Positions 24,308 to 34,744 are shown, counted from the first letter of the stretch. The stretch is DNA of 54,270 nt from an uncultured Bacteroidales bacterium (GCA_900318275.1 ONJY01000027.1:1-54270); one strand, 5' to 3'. The notes: generated from the sequence alone by a model not told the origin. Program-made: numbers and translations.

Positions 24308-24990
24308 TGGAAGGCTTCATTCTTGCCGCCGGACTTGGTACGCGGCTGCGTCCGCTTACCGACGACCGCCCCAAAGCTCTTGTGGAGGTTGGCGGCAAGA
24401 CCTTGTTGCAATACGCTATAGAAAAGCTTGAGGCAACAGGCATCAGCCACCTTGTCGTCAATGTACACCACTTTGCCGACAAGGTGGTTGACTTTATCCG
24501 CAGCCGCCAATGGCAATGCACCATCGACATCAGCGACGAGCGTACCCTGCTGCTCGACACCGGCGGCGGCCTCAAGCATGCGGCGCCCCTATTCTCCGGC
24601 CGGGAGAACGTGCTTGTGCACAATGTCGATATCTTCTCCGACATCGACCTGCGCGACGTCGAAGCTGCGCACCGCCGCGACGGCAACCTCGTCACCCTCT
24701 GCGTCAGCAGGCGCAAGAATGATCGCCCCTTGGAGTTCAACGACGAAGGCCTGTTTGTAGGGCGTGCCAAGGAAGGCCTTGCTTTCAGCGGTGTCTCCGT
24801 CGTAAGCCCCGAGCTGTTCGCCATGCTGCCCGAAGCCGACCATCCTTACTCTATTATCGACGAATACATCCGGCTTGGCCGCGACCACCGCATAGGCTGC
24901 TACATCCATGACTGGAAGCGTTGGCTGGACGTGGGCAAGCCCGAAACCCTCGAAGAGGCAAAGCAATGGATACGTTCCTCCGCCAAGTAG
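24307..24990 (+). CDS. Sugar-1-phosphate nucleotidyltransferase, MurU-like
   Basis: A 227-residue protein beginning MEGFILAAGLGTRLRPLTDDRPKALVEVGG, the nucleotide-binding signature of NTP-transferases. VHNVDIFSDIDL holds the metal-binding Asp and the protein ends with DWKRWLDVGKPETLEEA. The short length, without a left-handed helix domain, resembles MurU (MurNAc-1-phosphate uridylyltransferase) or mannose-1-phosphate guanylyltransferase. ATG 24307 shares bases with the glmS stop; a GTG one codon earlier is less likely. Coupling to glmS suits cell-wall amino-sugar recycling; the exact substrate is inference. Confidence 0.8.
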   Translation: MEGFILAAGLGTRLRPLTDDRPKALVEVGGKTLLQYAIEKLEATGISHLVVNVHHFADKVVDFIRSRQWQCTIDISDERTLLLDTGGGLKHAAPLFSGRENVLVHNVDIFSDIDLRDVEAAHRRDGNLVTLCVSRRKNDRPLEFNDEGLFVGRAKEGLAFSGVSVVSPELFAMLPEADHPYSIIDEYIRLGRDHRIGCYIHDWKRWLDVGKPETLEEAKQWIRSSAK

Positions 24991-27767
24991 CGTCGCGCAT
25001 ACTGCGTGAGCACCCGCGCAATACCGACCGGGTCCTCGTTGTATTCAACAACCATCGCTCCGAGCTCTTCCTCTGCCGCGCTTTCGAGCAGCTCTCCGCC
25101 GAGAACGGCTCCACCTTCTTCCTGCCGCAGATTACAGTCATCGACGACCTCGTGGCACAGCTCGGCGGCCTCAGGATTATCCCCAACGAGTTCCTGCTCT
25201 TTCAGCTTTACCGCATACACATGGCTATCGGCGGCGACGACCGCAAGTACCAGACCTTCGAGGACTTCATAGCCTTCGGCGACATGATGCTCGCCGACTT
25301 CTCCGAGATAGACCGCTATTGTGTCGACGCCCGTCAGCTCTTCGTCAACCTGCACGACATAAAGGACATCCTTGAGTGGGATGTGGAGAACCCCGACATG
25401 AGCCCCTTCCAGCGCAACTATCTGGAGTTCTACCATTCGCTCTTCGAGTACTACACGAAGCTGCGCGCCCTCCTCGCCGAGCGGGGCGAGGCCTACGGCG
25501 GCATGGCCTACCGCCATGTGGCCGAGAACATAGCCACCCTTGCCGACGGCTGCCCTTACGAGGCCCTCTACTTCGTCGGCTTCAACGCCCTGTCGGAATG
25601 CGAGAGGCGCATCATAGCGGAATATGTGCGGCGCGGAATAGGTACGCTGCTCACCGACGCCGACACCTACTACTATGCCGACCCCATGCAGGAGGCCGGC
25701 CGTTTCCTGCGCGCCCACGACAAGGACTTCCCCGAGATAGTTCCCCACGGGCCTTCGCTCTTCAGTCAGGGCGAGCGTAAGGTGCACATCGTCGAGTGTC
25801 CGGAGAATGTGCTGCAATGCAAGTATGCCGGCCAGCTCCTCACCGACCACCCCGACTGGCTCACCGATCCCGAGAGCACGGCCATCGTCCTCGCCGACGA
25901 GAGCCTCCTCATACCCACCCTCGGCGCCCTGCCTGCCGTCAATGCCGACTACCGCATCAACGTCACTATGGGCTATCCCTTTGCCGACAGCGGCATCCAC
26001 GCCCTTGTGCTGCGCCTGCTGGCCCTCTACCGTCAGGCCAACGCCTCGGGCTATTACCACACCGACCTCGTCGAGGTGCTGGGCAACCACCTCGTAGGCC
26101 GCCTTCTTGGTCGCAACGACTTGCGCCAGAGTACGGCCGACCATCTGCGCCGCGAGAACCGCATACGCTCTACGGCGGCCGAGGTCTCCGCGATGCTCGG
26201 CACCGACAAGCTTGACTTCCTGTTCCCCGATGCGGTGCCCACTCCCGACGGGGTCCTCGCCATACTGCGCCGTCTGGGCGAGGCTATGGTGGCCGAAGGC
26301 ATCGTGGAGAACAACAAAAAGGAAAAACAGGCCCTCGGCGGCCTGGCCGAAATCCTCGACCACTTCGACCAGCTGCAGGCCGAGTTCCACCTCATCGCCG
26401 ACCTCGTCACCCTTGAAAAGGTATACACACGCATAGCGCAGCGCCACAGCATAGCCTTCCTTGGCCAACCCTTGTCTGGCCTCCAGATACTCGGCGTACT
26501 TGAGACCCGCAACCTAGACTTCCGTCGCGTCATACTCCTCTCGGCCAACGAGGGCATCATCCCTGCTGGCCACGGGCAGGCCACACTCATCCCCTTCGAG
26601 CTGCAGCGCCACTTCCATCTGCCCACCTACGAGGAGAAAGACTCCGTGTACGCCTACAACTTCTACCGGCTGCTGCAGCGTGCCGAGGAGGTGTACCTGC
26701 TTTACAGCTCCGAGAACTCCGGTATGGGCAAGGGCGAGGAGAGTCGTTTCCTGAAGCAGGTGCGCTTCGAGCTCACCAACCGCTTCCCCGGACACGTCGA
26801 GGTCGACGACAGCGTCGTGGAGATGCCGCCCGACCTGCATGTCTCCACGCTTCCCGCTGTGGCCACCAAGGACGATGCCGCCATGCGGCGGATAGCCGAC
26901 CTCGCCGAGCGTGGTTTCTCGCCCTCGGCTCTCAACGTATACATCGGCTGCCCGCTGAGCTATCACTACCAGTATATTATGGGTCTGCGCGACGACAGCC
27001 TCGACGACAGCCTCGACGCCTCGCAGTTCGGCACATGTGTGCACAGCGTCCTGCAGCGCATCTACACGCCTTACATAGGCTCGCGTGTCGACCCGCGCGG
27101 GCTTCGCGACGCCCTCGCCAACCTCAAGCCCCTCATGGACGAAGCCTTCGACGAGTTCTATCGCCACGGACGTCCCACCGAAGGCCGCAACCGTTTCCTC
27201 TACTCTGTGGCCGAAAGCCAGCTGCAGCACATGCTCCGCAAGGAGATTGCCCTCATCGACGGCGGCTCGCGCATCGAGATTGTGGCCTTGGAACAGGACA
27301 TCACCATGCCGCTGTCCGAAGGGGTCAACCTCAAGGGCGTGGTGGATCGCATCGACTGCCTCAACGGTCGTCTGCGCGTCATCGACTACAAGACCGGCTC
27401 GGTGAAAGACAGCGACATAGCCGTCAAGGCTGCCAAGCTTGAGGAAGGGAACGCTATGCCTGGCAAGTGGCTCCAGCTCATGTGCTACGCACTTATGTAC
27501 AGCCATGTACACCCTCTCGATGAGCCCCTTGTGACCGGCATCTATCCCTTGCGCTCGCTGCGCTCCGATGTGCGCATGGCCACCATCGACGGCAGGACCG
27601 AGATCACCGTCCAGGACCTTGCCTGGTTCCGCGACCACCTTGACGCCACACTCGCCGAGCTCATGGACCCTGCTGTCCCGTTCGCCCCGCCTGCGCATCC
27701 GTTGGGGTGCGGATTCTGCCCCGCCAAAGGTTTTTGCCCCTCGGCGCAGGTTCCGGTGTTCAACTGA
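24966..27767 (+). CDS. AddB-like PD-(D/E)XK nuclease, DNA repair
   Basis: A 933-residue protein; ATG 24966 overlaps the preceding gene by 25 bases. The N-terminal helicase-like part has VLVVFNNHRSELFL where active helicases have a Walker A loop, as in AddB proteins whose motor is inactive. ETRNLDFRRVILLSANEGIIP is a helicase-like motif. The C-terminal nuclease has GVVDRIDCLNGRLRVIDYKTG with the D...DYK catalytic set. Four cysteines, one in YIGCPLSYHYQY and three in CGFCPAKGFC, match the iron-sulfur staple of AddB. It should work with an AddA partner (not in the window) to process double-strand breaks. Confidence 0.85.
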   Translation: MDTFLRQVASRILREHPRNTDRVLVVFNNHRSELFLCRAFEQLSAENGSTFFLPQITVIDDLVAQLGGLRIIPNEFLLFQLYRIHMAIGGDDRKYQTFEDFIAFGDMMLADFSEIDRYCVDARQLFVNLHDIKDILEWDVENPDMSPFQRNYLEFYHSLFEYYTKLRALLAERGEAYGGMAYRHVAENIATLADGCPYEALYFVGFNALSECERRIIAEYVRRGIGTLLTDADTYYYADPMQEAGRFLRAHDKDFPEIVPHGPSLFSQGERKVHIVECPENVLQCKYAGQLLTDHPDWLTDPESTAIVLADESLLIPTLGALPAVNADYRINVTMGYPFADSGIHALVLRLLALYRQANASGYYHTDLVEVLGNHLVGRLLGRNDLRQSTADHLRRENRIRSTAAEVSAMLGTDKLDFLFPDAVPTPDGVLAILRRLGEAMVAEGIVENNKKEKQALGGLAEILDHFDQLQAEFHLIADLVTLEKVYTRIAQRHSIAFLGQPLSGLQILGVLETRNLDFRRVILLSANEGIIPAGHGQATLIPFELQRHFHLPTYEEKDSVYAYNFYRLLQRAEEVYLLYSSENSGMGKGEESRFLKQVRFELTNRFPGHVEVDDSVVEMPPDLHVSTLPAVATKDDAAMRRIADLAERGFSPSALNVYIGCPLSYHYQYIMGLRDDSLDDSLDASQFGTCVHSVLQRIYTPYIGSRVDPRGLRDALANLKPLMDEAFDEFYRHGRPTEGRNRFLYSVAESQLQHMLRKEIALIDGGSRIEIVALEQDITMPLSEGVNLKGVVDRIDCLNGRLRVIDYKTGSVKDSDIAVKAAKLEEGNAMPGKWLQLMCYALMYSHVHPLDEPLVTGIYPLRSLRSDVRMATIDGRTEITVQDLAWFRDHLDATLAELMDPAVPFAPPAHPLGCGFCPAKGFCPSAQVPVFN

Positions 27768-27803
27768 TAGGCACTCATACCCTTGGCTCGCTTGCGGCAA
27801 AGG

Positions 27804-27831
27804 CTGCATGAAAAAATGCAGTTTTTTTTTG
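27804..27831 (+). terminator. Terminator after the addB-like gene
   Basis: CTGCAT-GAAAAA-ATGCAG followed by ten T. The end of the T run supplies the TTTG of the next promoter. Confidence 0.8.
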
Positions 27832-27858
27832 CCAGTCCAAAATAAATGGCTATATTTG
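27828..27858 (+). promoter_or_regulatory. Promoter of the TPR lipoprotein operon
   Basis: TTTG (27828-27831), 19-base spacer, TATATTTG (27851-27858); the -33 element overlaps the T run of the preceding terminator. Confidence 0.75.
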
Positions 27859-27932
27859 CACGTTATTAATCATACCTTAAAAAGGGTATGCAATGCGTCT
27901 ATGACGCTGTAAATGTGTAAATAAAACAAAGA

Positions 27933-29777
27933 ATGCAACATACAATGAGAAGAACTCTTTTTGTAATGGCCCTTGTGTCGGTGCTGCTCACCGGCTGCAA
28001 CGGTCTGTCGAAAATGAAATCGAACTCCAATAAAGTGCGCTACCAGGCCAACCCCAATCCCGTGGAGACAATGGACGAGAAGGTGGTGGTGAAGTTCACC
28101 GGCCAGATTCCGCAGAAATATTTCGACAAAGGCTGTGTGATGTTCATCCAGCCGGTTTTCTCGTGGGAGGGTGGCAACATACCGTTGGAGCCCATGACCC
28201 TCAAGGGTGAGAAGGTCGAAGGCGACGGCACAATCATCAACTACGAGAAGGGCGGCCGCTTCACCTACAGCGATATGTTCGACTTCAAGCCCGGCATGGA
28301 GACCGGCCGTGTGACGCTGACCCCTGTGGGCTACAAGTCGCGCCGCACCAACGAGGATGCCCGTTTCGCCGAGGACATACTGCGCGACAACAGCGGCAAG
28401 GAGTTCTCGCCGGTGCTCATCTCCGACGGTGTCAACAACACCTCGTCGATGATCGACATCAAGGGTAACATTTCCATCTCGCCCATCAACTACAACAAGA
28501 CCCAGGGCATTGTGGAGACCGCCGACATCTACTTCCTCAACGGCACGTCGGAGCTTGACTGGAACTTCTCGATGAACCAGAAGTTCGATGCCTACAACAG
28601 CCTGCAGCAGTTGAAGCGCATCATGCTCGAGCAGGGTCTGCCCAAGCAGATAAGCATCACCGGCTGGGCATCGCCTGAAGGCGAGGAGACCGACAACGTG
28701 GGTGTGTCGAAGAACCGTGCCGATGTCGCTACCGCGCAGCTCAACAAGATACTTGACGAGGTGCTCACCGTGATGGCCCGTCGTGCCAAGGTGAAGCCCC
28801 AGGATGTGGACTACTACAAGTACGAGCAGCTGAAGAAACTGGTCATTACCACCCGCGCCGCCGGCGAGGACTGGGTGCACTTCGTGGTGATGGTCGAGGC
28901 AAGCGACATACAGGACAAACACGCCATCATCAACATCGTGGAGACGCAGCAGAACCTCGTGAAGCGCGAGCAGATGATACGCAACATGGCCGAGGTGTAT
29001 GGCGAGCTCAACGAAGAGATATTCCCTAACCTGCGCCGTGCCCAGATAGCCCTCTACTACAGCGAGGCCCGCAAGACCGACGCCGAGCTGGCCAAGCTGG
29101 CTTCCACCAAGCCCGAGAAGCTTAGCTTCGACGAGCTGATGTATGCCGCCTACATCAACTACAACTACGACACCAAGCTCAAATACTACAAGTGGGCCAC
29201 CGAGAACCACAGCTCAGAGTGGGGCGCCTGGAACAACGCCGGCGCTGTGGCCTTCTATCTGGACGACTATGACGAGGCCGAGCGTTACCTCAACGTGGCC
29301 CGCGATATGAACCCCCACAACCCCGATGTGCTTAACAACACCGGCCTGCTCTTCCTCGCCAAGAAGGACTACGCCCTTGCCAAGTACTACTTCGAGGAGG
29401 CCAAGCGCCAGGGTAGCAACGACGCCGACGCCAACATCCCCATCCTTAACCTCAAGCGCGGCAACTACAGCGAGGCCCAGAAGGCCATGAAGGGCAATCC
29501 CTGCACCTACAACCTCGCCTTCGCCCAGCTGATGAACGACGAGACCGGCACCGCCGTGCGCACGCTCGACTGCTGCCTCGACCAGAACGCCGATGTCAAG
29601 TACCTGCGCGCTGTCTGCTACGCCCGTCTCGGCGACAAGACCAACTGCCTGAAGAACCTCAAGGCTTCGATTGACGACAACTACGAGTACAAACGCAAGG
29701 CCGCCGTGGACACCGAGTTCAAGGACTACTGGGACGACCCCGAGTTTAAGCTCATCATCAAGCTCTACAACAACTGA
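27933..29777 (+). CDS. TPR-containing lipoprotein with OmpA-like region
   Basis: A 614-residue protein (602 after residue 12 if the second ATG at 27945 is used; MRRTLFVMALVSVLLTGC is then a compact lipoprotein signal). The lipobox LTGC predicts an outer-membrane lipoprotein. The first half has beta-rich segments and FLNGTSELDWNFSMNQ...ITGWASPEGEETDNVGVSKNRAD, resembling an OmpA-type peptidoglycan-binding fold. The second half has tetratricopeptide-like repeats (AVAFYLDDYDEAERYLNVARDMNPHNPDVLNNTGLLFLAKKDYALAKYYFEEA, here quoted only as a type). It is probably a scaffold in the periplasm. pssA starts at its stop codon. Confidence 0.8.
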   Translation: MQHTMRRTLFVMALVSVLLTGCNGLSKMKSNSNKVRYQANPNPVETMDEKVVVKFTGQIPQKYFDKGCVMFIQPVFSWEGGNIPLEPMTLKGEKVEGDGTIINYEKGGRFTYSDMFDFKPGMETGRVTLTPVGYKSRRTNEDARFAEDILRDNSGKEFSPVLISDGVNNTSSMIDIKGNISISPINYNKTQGIVETADIYFLNGTSELDWNFSMNQKFDAYNSLQQLKRIMLEQGLPKQISITGWASPEGEETDNVGVSKNRADVATAQLNKILDEVLTVMARRAKVKPQDVDYYKYEQLKKLVITTRAAGEDWVHFVVMVEASDIQDKHAIINIVETQQNLVKREQMIRNMAEVYGELNEEIFPNLRRAQIALYYSEARKTDAELAKLASTKPEKLSFDELMYAAYINYNYDTKLKYYKWATENHSSEWGAWNNAGAVAFYLDDYDEAERYLNVARDMNPHNPDVLNNTGLLFLAKKDYALAKYYFEEAKRQGSNDADANIPILNLKRGNYSEAQKAMKGNPCTYNLAFAQLMNDETGTAVRTLDCCLDQNADVKYLRAVCYARLGDKTNCLKNLKASIDDNYEYKRKAAVDTEFKDYWDDPEFKLIIKLYNN

Positions 29778-30511
29778 TGATAAAAAAACAGATACCCAAC
29801 CTGCTGACGCTCTGCAACCTCATTTGCGGAGCGTTGGCTGCCTATATGGCTGTCATGGGCTGGCTGCACCGTGCGGCCATGTTTATGATGCTCGGCATTG
29901 TGTTCGACTTCCTCGACGGCTTCGCCGCACGTATGCTTGGCGTCAGCTCGCCTGTGGGCAAGGAGCTCGACTCGCTGGCCGACGTTGTCACCAGCGGCGT
30001 TGCCCCTGCCTTCATCTTGTTCCGTATGCTCATGTGCTTCCAAGGATGGAAATACTGGGCGCTGCTGGCATTCTTGATGCCCGCTTTCGCCGCCTACCGT
30101 CTGGCGAAGTTCAACCTTGACGAGCGGCAGCATGAGTCGTTCCTCGGCCTCCCCGTGCCCTCCAATGCCCTGATATGGGCTTCGCTGGGTCTCTGTGTGG
30201 CGCACCCCGACTGGGCGCATGTGGCTTTGCTGCCGGTGCCGTTCATCCAATGGGTGCTGCTGTCGAACACGTCGCTGATTGTCATGGCGTGTCTCAGCAT
30301 GCTGACCAATGTGCTTATGGTCTCCGAGGTGCCTATGCTGGGCCTCAAGTTCAAGAGCTTCGGATGGCATGGCAACGAGCAGAGATACATCCTCCTGATA
30401 GGGGCTGCGGTGCTGATAGTGCTCTTCGGCATCTTCGGCATCGCCATTGCCATACTGTGGTACATACTGCTTTCATTGATTTGTGGCCGTAGGCAATGCT
30501 CGAAGAGCTGA
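29777..30511 (+). CDS. pssA: CDP-diacylglycerol-serine O-phosphatidyltransferase
   Basis: A 244-residue integral membrane protein with about seven segments. It carries the CDP-alcohol phosphatidyltransferase motif D-x2-DG-x2-AR-x8-G-x3-D-x3-D in DFLDGFAARML...GKELDSLADVV. MIKKQIPNLLTLCNLICG at the N-terminus is typical of the serine enzyme. It makes phosphatidylserine, the precursor of phosphatidylethanolamine. The ATG overlaps the previous stop by one base, and its 3' end overlaps queA by 16 bases. No psd gene is in the window. Confidence 0.92.
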   Translation: MIKKQIPNLLTLCNLICGALAAYMAVMGWLHRAAMFMMLGIVFDFLDGFAARMLGVSSPVGKELDSLADVVTSGVAPAFILFRMLMCFQGWKYWALLAFLMPAFAAYRLAKFNLDERQHESFLGLPVPSNALIWASLGLCVAHPDWAHVALLPVPFIQWVLLSNTSLIVMACLSMLTNVLMVSEVPMLGLKFKSFGWHGNEQRYILLIGAAVLIVLFGIFGIAIAILWYILLSLICGRRQCSKS

Positions 30512-31710
30512 AACACATACCTATAGCCGACTACGACTATCCGCTGCCCGACGAGCGCATAGCGCGCTATCCGTTGGCCGAGCGCGACCAGTCGAAGTTG
30601 CTTGCCGTCACGTCAGACGGCATCGCCGAACACCGTTTCTTTGAGTTGCCGCAGCTGCTGCCTGCCGACACGCTGCTGGTCTTCAACGACACCAAGGTGA
30701 TTCACGCCCGTCTGCTGTTCCGCAAGGAGACCGGGGCGACGATAGAGATATTCTGCCTGGAACCCTACCGGATGGCCATCAGCGAGTCTTTCGAGCAGCG
30801 TGAGCGGTGCTCATGGGTCTGCTTCATAGGCAACAACAAGAAGTGGAAAGAGGGTGTGTTGAGTGGACGATGGCAGGCTGATGGTGGTGAGTTTGTGCTC
30901 TCGGCAACGCGCCGTGAGGCTGTGGGCAACGCCTGGGTGGTGGATTTCAACTGGACCGGTGGCGCCAGTTTCGCGGAGGTGATAGAGAAGGCCGGCGTGA
31001 TACCGCTGCCGCCTTATCTCGGCCGTGATGCCGAGGAAAGCGACGCCACGCGCTACCAGACCGTCTACGCCCACTACGAGGGCTCGGTGGCCGCCCCTAC
31101 GGCAGGTTTGCATTTCACCGACCGAGTGATTGGCCGGCTGCACGACAAAGGCATAGACACCGAATACCTGACGTTGCACGTAGGTGCCGGTACCTTCAAG
31201 CCGGTGAGCAGCGAGCATATCGGCGACCACGAGATGCACGTGGAGAAGATACACGTGACGGCAGACAACCTGCGCCATATCTGCGCTCATCGCGACACAG
31301 CACGTGTGGCTGTCGGCACCACCAGCGTGCGCACCATGGAGAGCCTCTATTGGTTCGGAGTGCAACTTCGGCACAATGCAGAGTTAGAATACATGCATGT
31401 GTCGCAATGGGACCCTTATACGCTCGACGACTGCGGCATGGACTATGCCGAAGCTTACGGTAACATACTGGAGTGGATGGAACGCAAAGGCGTGGATGAC
31501 ATGATGGGGGAGACACAGCTGATGATAGCGCCGGGCTACCGTTACCGCACCATTACCGGTATGGTGACCAACTTCCACCAGCCCAAGAGCACGTTGCTGC
31601 TGCTTGTGTCGGCATTCATCGGCGACCGATGGAAGGAGGCCTACCGCTACGCCCTCGATCATGGGTTCCGCTTCCTTAGTTACGGCGACAGCTGTCTCTT
31701 CATGCCGTAG
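30496..31710 (+). CDS. queA: tRNA preQ1(34) S-adenosylmethionine ribosyltransferase-isomerase
   Basis: A 404-residue protein with the QueA landmarks: YDYPLPDERIARYPLAERDQSKLL, VFNDTKVIHARLLF, GSVAAPTAGLHFTDRV, YLTLHVGAGTFKPV, and TSVRTMESLYW. It transfers and rearranges the ribosyl part of SAM onto preQ1 in the tRNA wobble position, giving epoxyqueuosine. It begins inside the end of pssA. Slightly longer than the E. coli enzyme (356), as usual in Bacteroidota. Confidence 0.95.
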   Translation: MLEELKHIPIADYDYPLPDERIARYPLAERDQSKLLAVTSDGIAEHRFFELPQLLPADTLLVFNDTKVIHARLLFRKETGATIEIFCLEPYRMAISESFEQRERCSWVCFIGNNKKWKEGVLSGRWQADGGEFVLSATRREAVGNAWVVDFNWTGGASFAEVIEKAGVIPLPPYLGRDAEESDATRYQTVYAHYEGSVAAPTAGLHFTDRVIGRLHDKGIDTEYLTLHVGAGTFKPVSSEHIGDHEMHVEKIHVTADNLRHICAHRDTARVAVGTTSVRTMESLYWFGVQLRHNAELEYMHVSQWDPYTLDDCGMDYAEAYGNILEWMERKGVDDMMGETQLMIAPGYRYRTITGMVTNFHQPKSTLLLLVSAFIGDRWKEAYRYALDHGFRFLSYGDSCLFMP

Positions 31711-31713
31711 GCG

Positions 31714-32400
31714 ATGTCTCCCTTTTCGGCCATACTTCAAGTGCTTTTCCCCACCACCTGCGCCTGTTGCGGCGAGGTTCTGGTGCGTGGCGAGAAGCAG
31801 CTGTGCATCAACTGTCTGTGCGATATGGCAGCAACGGCTTTCAGCAGTATGGACGACAATCCTGTGGAGCGCCGCCTTGCAGGGCTGCGGGGGTTGCGGC
31901 ATGCCACAGCGGTCTACCTGTTCCGCAAAGAGAGCACGGTGAGGAAGGTGGTGCACGCCATGAAGTTCCATGGTAACACCGAGTTATGTCTGATGATGGG
32001 TAGGCAGATGGGGTTGGACCTGTTGGCCAGCGGCCGCTTCGACGATGTCGATCTTCTGGTGCCGGTGCCGCTGCATTGGTTGCGCAAACTGTGGCGCGGA
32101 TACAACCAGAGTGAGTTGCTCTGCCGTGGGATAGGGGAGGTGCTGAAAGTGCCCGTATGTACAGATGCTGTTGTGCGCCACCGCTATACGCGTCAGCAGA
32201 GCCTGCAGCAGGGTCAGCAGCGCAGCGACAATGTGGCCGATGCCTTCGGCCTGCGCAAGGCATCGAAGTTGGCAGGGAAACATGTGTTGCTGGTTGACGA
32301 TGTCCTCACCACCGGAGCTACATTGGCGGCCTGCGCCGACGTCATCGCCGATGCCGACGGCGTCAGCATAAGTGTCGCCGCCTTCTCGATGGCGTTATAG
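31714..32400 (+). CDS. comF: ComF family phosphoribosyltransferase-like protein
   Basis: A 228-residue protein with an N-terminal zinc ribbon (FPTTCACCGEVLVRGEKQLCINCL) and a phosphoribosyltransferase domain containing HAMKFHGNTEL and the PRPP-binding VLLVDDVLTTGATLAAC. ComF proteins are tied to DNA uptake and repair of stalled forks; the enzyme activity is not established. It follows queA by 3 bases and ends 2 bases before a convergent gene, with no terminator between. Confidence 0.9.
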   Translation: MSPFSAILQVLFPTTCACCGEVLVRGEKQLCINCLCDMAATAFSSMDDNPVERRLAGLRGLRHATAVYLFRKESTVRKVVHAMKFHGNTELCLMMGRQMGLDLLASGRFDDVDLLVPVPLHWLRKLWRGYNQSELLCRGIGEVLKVPVCTDAVVRHRYTRQQSLQQGQQRSDNVADAFGLRKASKLAGKHVLLVDDVLTTGATLAACADVIADADGVSISVAAFSMAL

Positions 32401-32402
32401 CG

Positions 32403-33395
32403 CTATTTCTTGATGTAAGAGAGGAAGTCGAGGTCGATGCTCAGCGAGACGAAGGGCTTGACAAGCCACGCTTTGGCGGTGACGTCTTCAATGCTCAGGT
32501 TCGGTCCAATCACCTCGCCGCTCTCATAGCCAGACTTCAGTACCTGGTATTCGGCGATGTTGACGCCGATGGTCAGATAGAAGAAGTCCACGAAGCGAAA
32601 ACTGGTGCCTACGTAGAAGTTGCGGAACAGGTTGCTGCCGCCGAAGCCCACGTATATGCCGATGTCGTAGTTGAACTGCTGGTCGAAACGTTTGATGCCT
32701 TTGCCGTTGCTGCCTATGTTGTGGTCCTTGTTGAAGTATTCGGTGAGGTCCCACAGCATCACCGACGCACCGGTGACGTAGTCGAAGTCAACCTTGCCGG
32801 CGTTGCGGTTGCTGATGTATTTGTCGTAGGTGCCTGATGTCGCACCGCTCTTTAGGCGTATCTCCCAGTCGGGTGCGCGGTAGAAGCGGAGCGCCACACC
32901 CTGTATCGGGCGTATCTTCTTTTTCTTGTTGGTGGTTTGTGCTATGCGTTCCTCTGCGGCTCTGGCTCGCTCTTCGAGGTATTTGTTGGCCTCTTCCTTG
33001 CGCACGGCCTCTATCTCGGCTATGCGCACTATGGCACGCAGCGAGTCGACCATGTGGATGTAGTAGTTGCGCTCGGCTTCAAGCTTCTCCTTGTCGACGC
33101 CGTTGTTGCTTAGTATCTCGCGGTAGAAGGCCTCTTTCTCGCGCAGCGCGCTGAGGGCTGCGGTGTCGGCCACGCGCTTGATGACGGTGTCGGTGCGTAC
33201 GATGTAGACCGAGTCTACACGCAGCAGGGTGACGGTGTCGGTGTGGAAGAGGTATACTGTGTCATGTGCAGGGCGCCAGCGTCCGATACCTACCTCGTCG
33301 ATGCTGTCGGCCACAGGCGCCACACGCAGGGTGTCCTGGGCGTTGATGCCGACGGCGGCGGCGAGAAGTGCGACTATGAGCAACAGACGTTTCAT
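32403..33395 (-). CDS. Envelope protein with coiled coil and beta-barrel-like C-terminus
   Basis: A 330-residue protein with a signal peptide ([20 protein letters not shown]). Residues 40-80 repeat [27 protein letters not shown] in a beta pattern. Residues 85-165 form a charged coiled coil ([24 protein letters not shown], quoted in part as [15 protein letters not shown]). A C-terminal region has aromatic beta strands ([32 protein letters not shown]). I do not recognise a family; an outer-membrane protein with a periplasmic coiled coil is likely. Its ATG overlaps the hisS stop as ATGA, so they form an operon. Confidence 0.7.
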   Translation of the reverse strand: MKRLLLIVALLAAAVGINAQDTLRVAPVADSIDEVGIGRWRPAHDTVYLFHTDTVTLLRVDSVYIVRTDTVIKRVADTAALSALREKEAFYREILSNNGVDKEKLEAERNYYIHMVDSLRAIVRIAEIEAVRKEEANKYLEERARAAEERIAQTTNKKKKIRPIQGVALRFYRAPDWEIRLKSGATSGTYDKYISNRNAGKVDFDYVTGASVMLWDLTEYFNKDHNIGSNGKGIKRFDQQFNYDIGIYVGFGGSNLFRNFYVGTSFRFVDFFYLTIGVNIAEYQVLKSGYESGEVIGPNLSIEDVTAKAWLVKPFVSLSIDLDFLSYIKK

Positions 33396-34744
33396 CTCAA
33401 TGTCTCAATGAGGGCGTCGATGGTCAGGGTCTGCTGCGTTCCGTCGGTCATGTTCTTCAGGGTGACGGTGCCGTCCTTCATCTCGCTCTCACCCACGAAG
33501 GCCACGAAGGGCACAGCCTTGCGGTTGGCGTAATCCATCTGTTTCTTCATCTTGGCGGCGTCAGGATATATCAGCGTGCTGATGCCTTCTGCACGCAGTC
33601 GGGCAGCTATGGCTATGCATGCGGCCTGCTCTGTAGGTCCGAAGTTGATGAAGAGCACGCGGGCGGCCTGTTCAAGTCCCTGCGGCCAGCTGCCGAGTTC
33701 CGTCAGCACGTCGTAGATGCGGTCGGCACCGAAGGAGATGCCTACGCCGCTGACGCCGGGCATGCCGAAGATGCCCGTGAGGTTGTCGTAGCGGCCACCA
33801 CCACAGATGCTGCCAATCTGAACGTCCTTGGCCTTGACTTCGAAGATGGCGCCGGTGTAGTAGTTCAGGCCGCGTGCCAAGGTGAGGTCAAGTTCCACCT
33901 CGGCTTTCATGTTGCAGGCCTGCACCATCGTGAAGAGTTCTTCCAGCTCGAGGGCACCGGCCATGCCTACCTCGATGTTGGCAAACAGGGCTTTGAGCTG
34001 CTGTATCTTCTCGGTGGCGTTGCCGTTGAGCGAGAAGACCGGGTCGAGAGCCGCAATCTGCTCTGCCGTGAGGCCGCGCTCGGCCAGCTCGGCGCGCACA
34101 TTGTCAAGGCCTATCTTGTCGAGTTTGTCTATGGCTACGGTGATGTCTACCAGCTTGTCCGGCGCACCAATCATCTCGGCGATACCGGCCAGCACCTTGC
34201 GGTTGTTGATTTTTACGCATACGTTGATGCCCAGCTTGCCGAACACCATGTCTATCATCTGCACCAGCTCCAGCTCGTTGAGCAGCGAGGTGGAGCCTAT
34301 CATGTCGGCGTCGCACTGGTAGAACTCGCGGTAGCGGCCTTTCTGCGGACGGTCGGCACGCCACACGGGCTGCAGCTGGTAGCGGCGGAACGGCAGCTGC
34401 ACCTGGTCGCGATGCTGCACCACGAAGCGTGCGAAAGGCACCGTGAGGTCGTAGCGCAAGCCGCGTTCGCAAATCTGGGGAGCCACCTTGTGGTAGTCTT
34501 GGTTGAAGTCGACACCTTCCATGAAATCGCCCGAATTGAGCACCTTGAAGAGCAGTTTGTCGCCCTCTTCGCCGTATTTGCCCATCAGGGTCGACAGGTT
34601 TTCAAGCGAGGGTGTCTCTATCGGCTCAAAGGCAAAGGTGCGGAACACGGAGCGGATAGTATCGAAAATATAGTTGCGGCGCGCCATCTCCATGGGCAGG
34701 AAGTCGCGCGTACCCTTTGGTATTGAACACTTAACGGTGGCCAT
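33392..34744 (-). CDS. hisS: Histidyl-tRNA synthetase
   Basis: A 450-residue class II synthetase: [21 protein letters not shown] (motif 1 region), [20 protein letters not shown] (motif 2), the HisA motif in [18 protein letters not shown], and [12 protein letters not shown] (motif 3), followed by an anticodon-binding domain. It charges tRNA-His, whose gene lies 20 kb away. A consensus promoter lies 21 bases upstream of the ATG. It is followed by the overlapping envelope gene. Confidence 0.97.
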   Translation of the reverse strand: MATVKCSIPKGTRDFLPMEMARRNYIFDTIRSVFRTFAFEPIETPSLENLSTLMGKYGEEGDKLLFKVLNSGDFMEGVDFNQDYHKVAPQICERGLRYDLTVPFARFVVQHRDQVQLPFRRYQLQPVWRADRPQKGRYREFYQCDADMIGSTSLLNELELVQMIDMVFGKLGINVCVKINNRKVLAGIAEMIGAPDKLVDITVAIDKLDKIGLDNVRAELAERGLTAEQIAALDPVFSLNGNATEKIQQLKALFANIEVGMAGALELEELFTMVQACNMKAEVELDLTLARGLNYYTGAIFEVKAKDVQIGSICGGGRYDNLTGIFGMPGVSGVGISFGADRIYDVLTELGSWPQGLEQAARVLFINFGPTEQAACIAIAARLRAEGISTLIYPDAAKMKKQMDYANRKAVPFVAFVGESEMKDGTVTLKNMTDGTQQTLTIDALIETLR

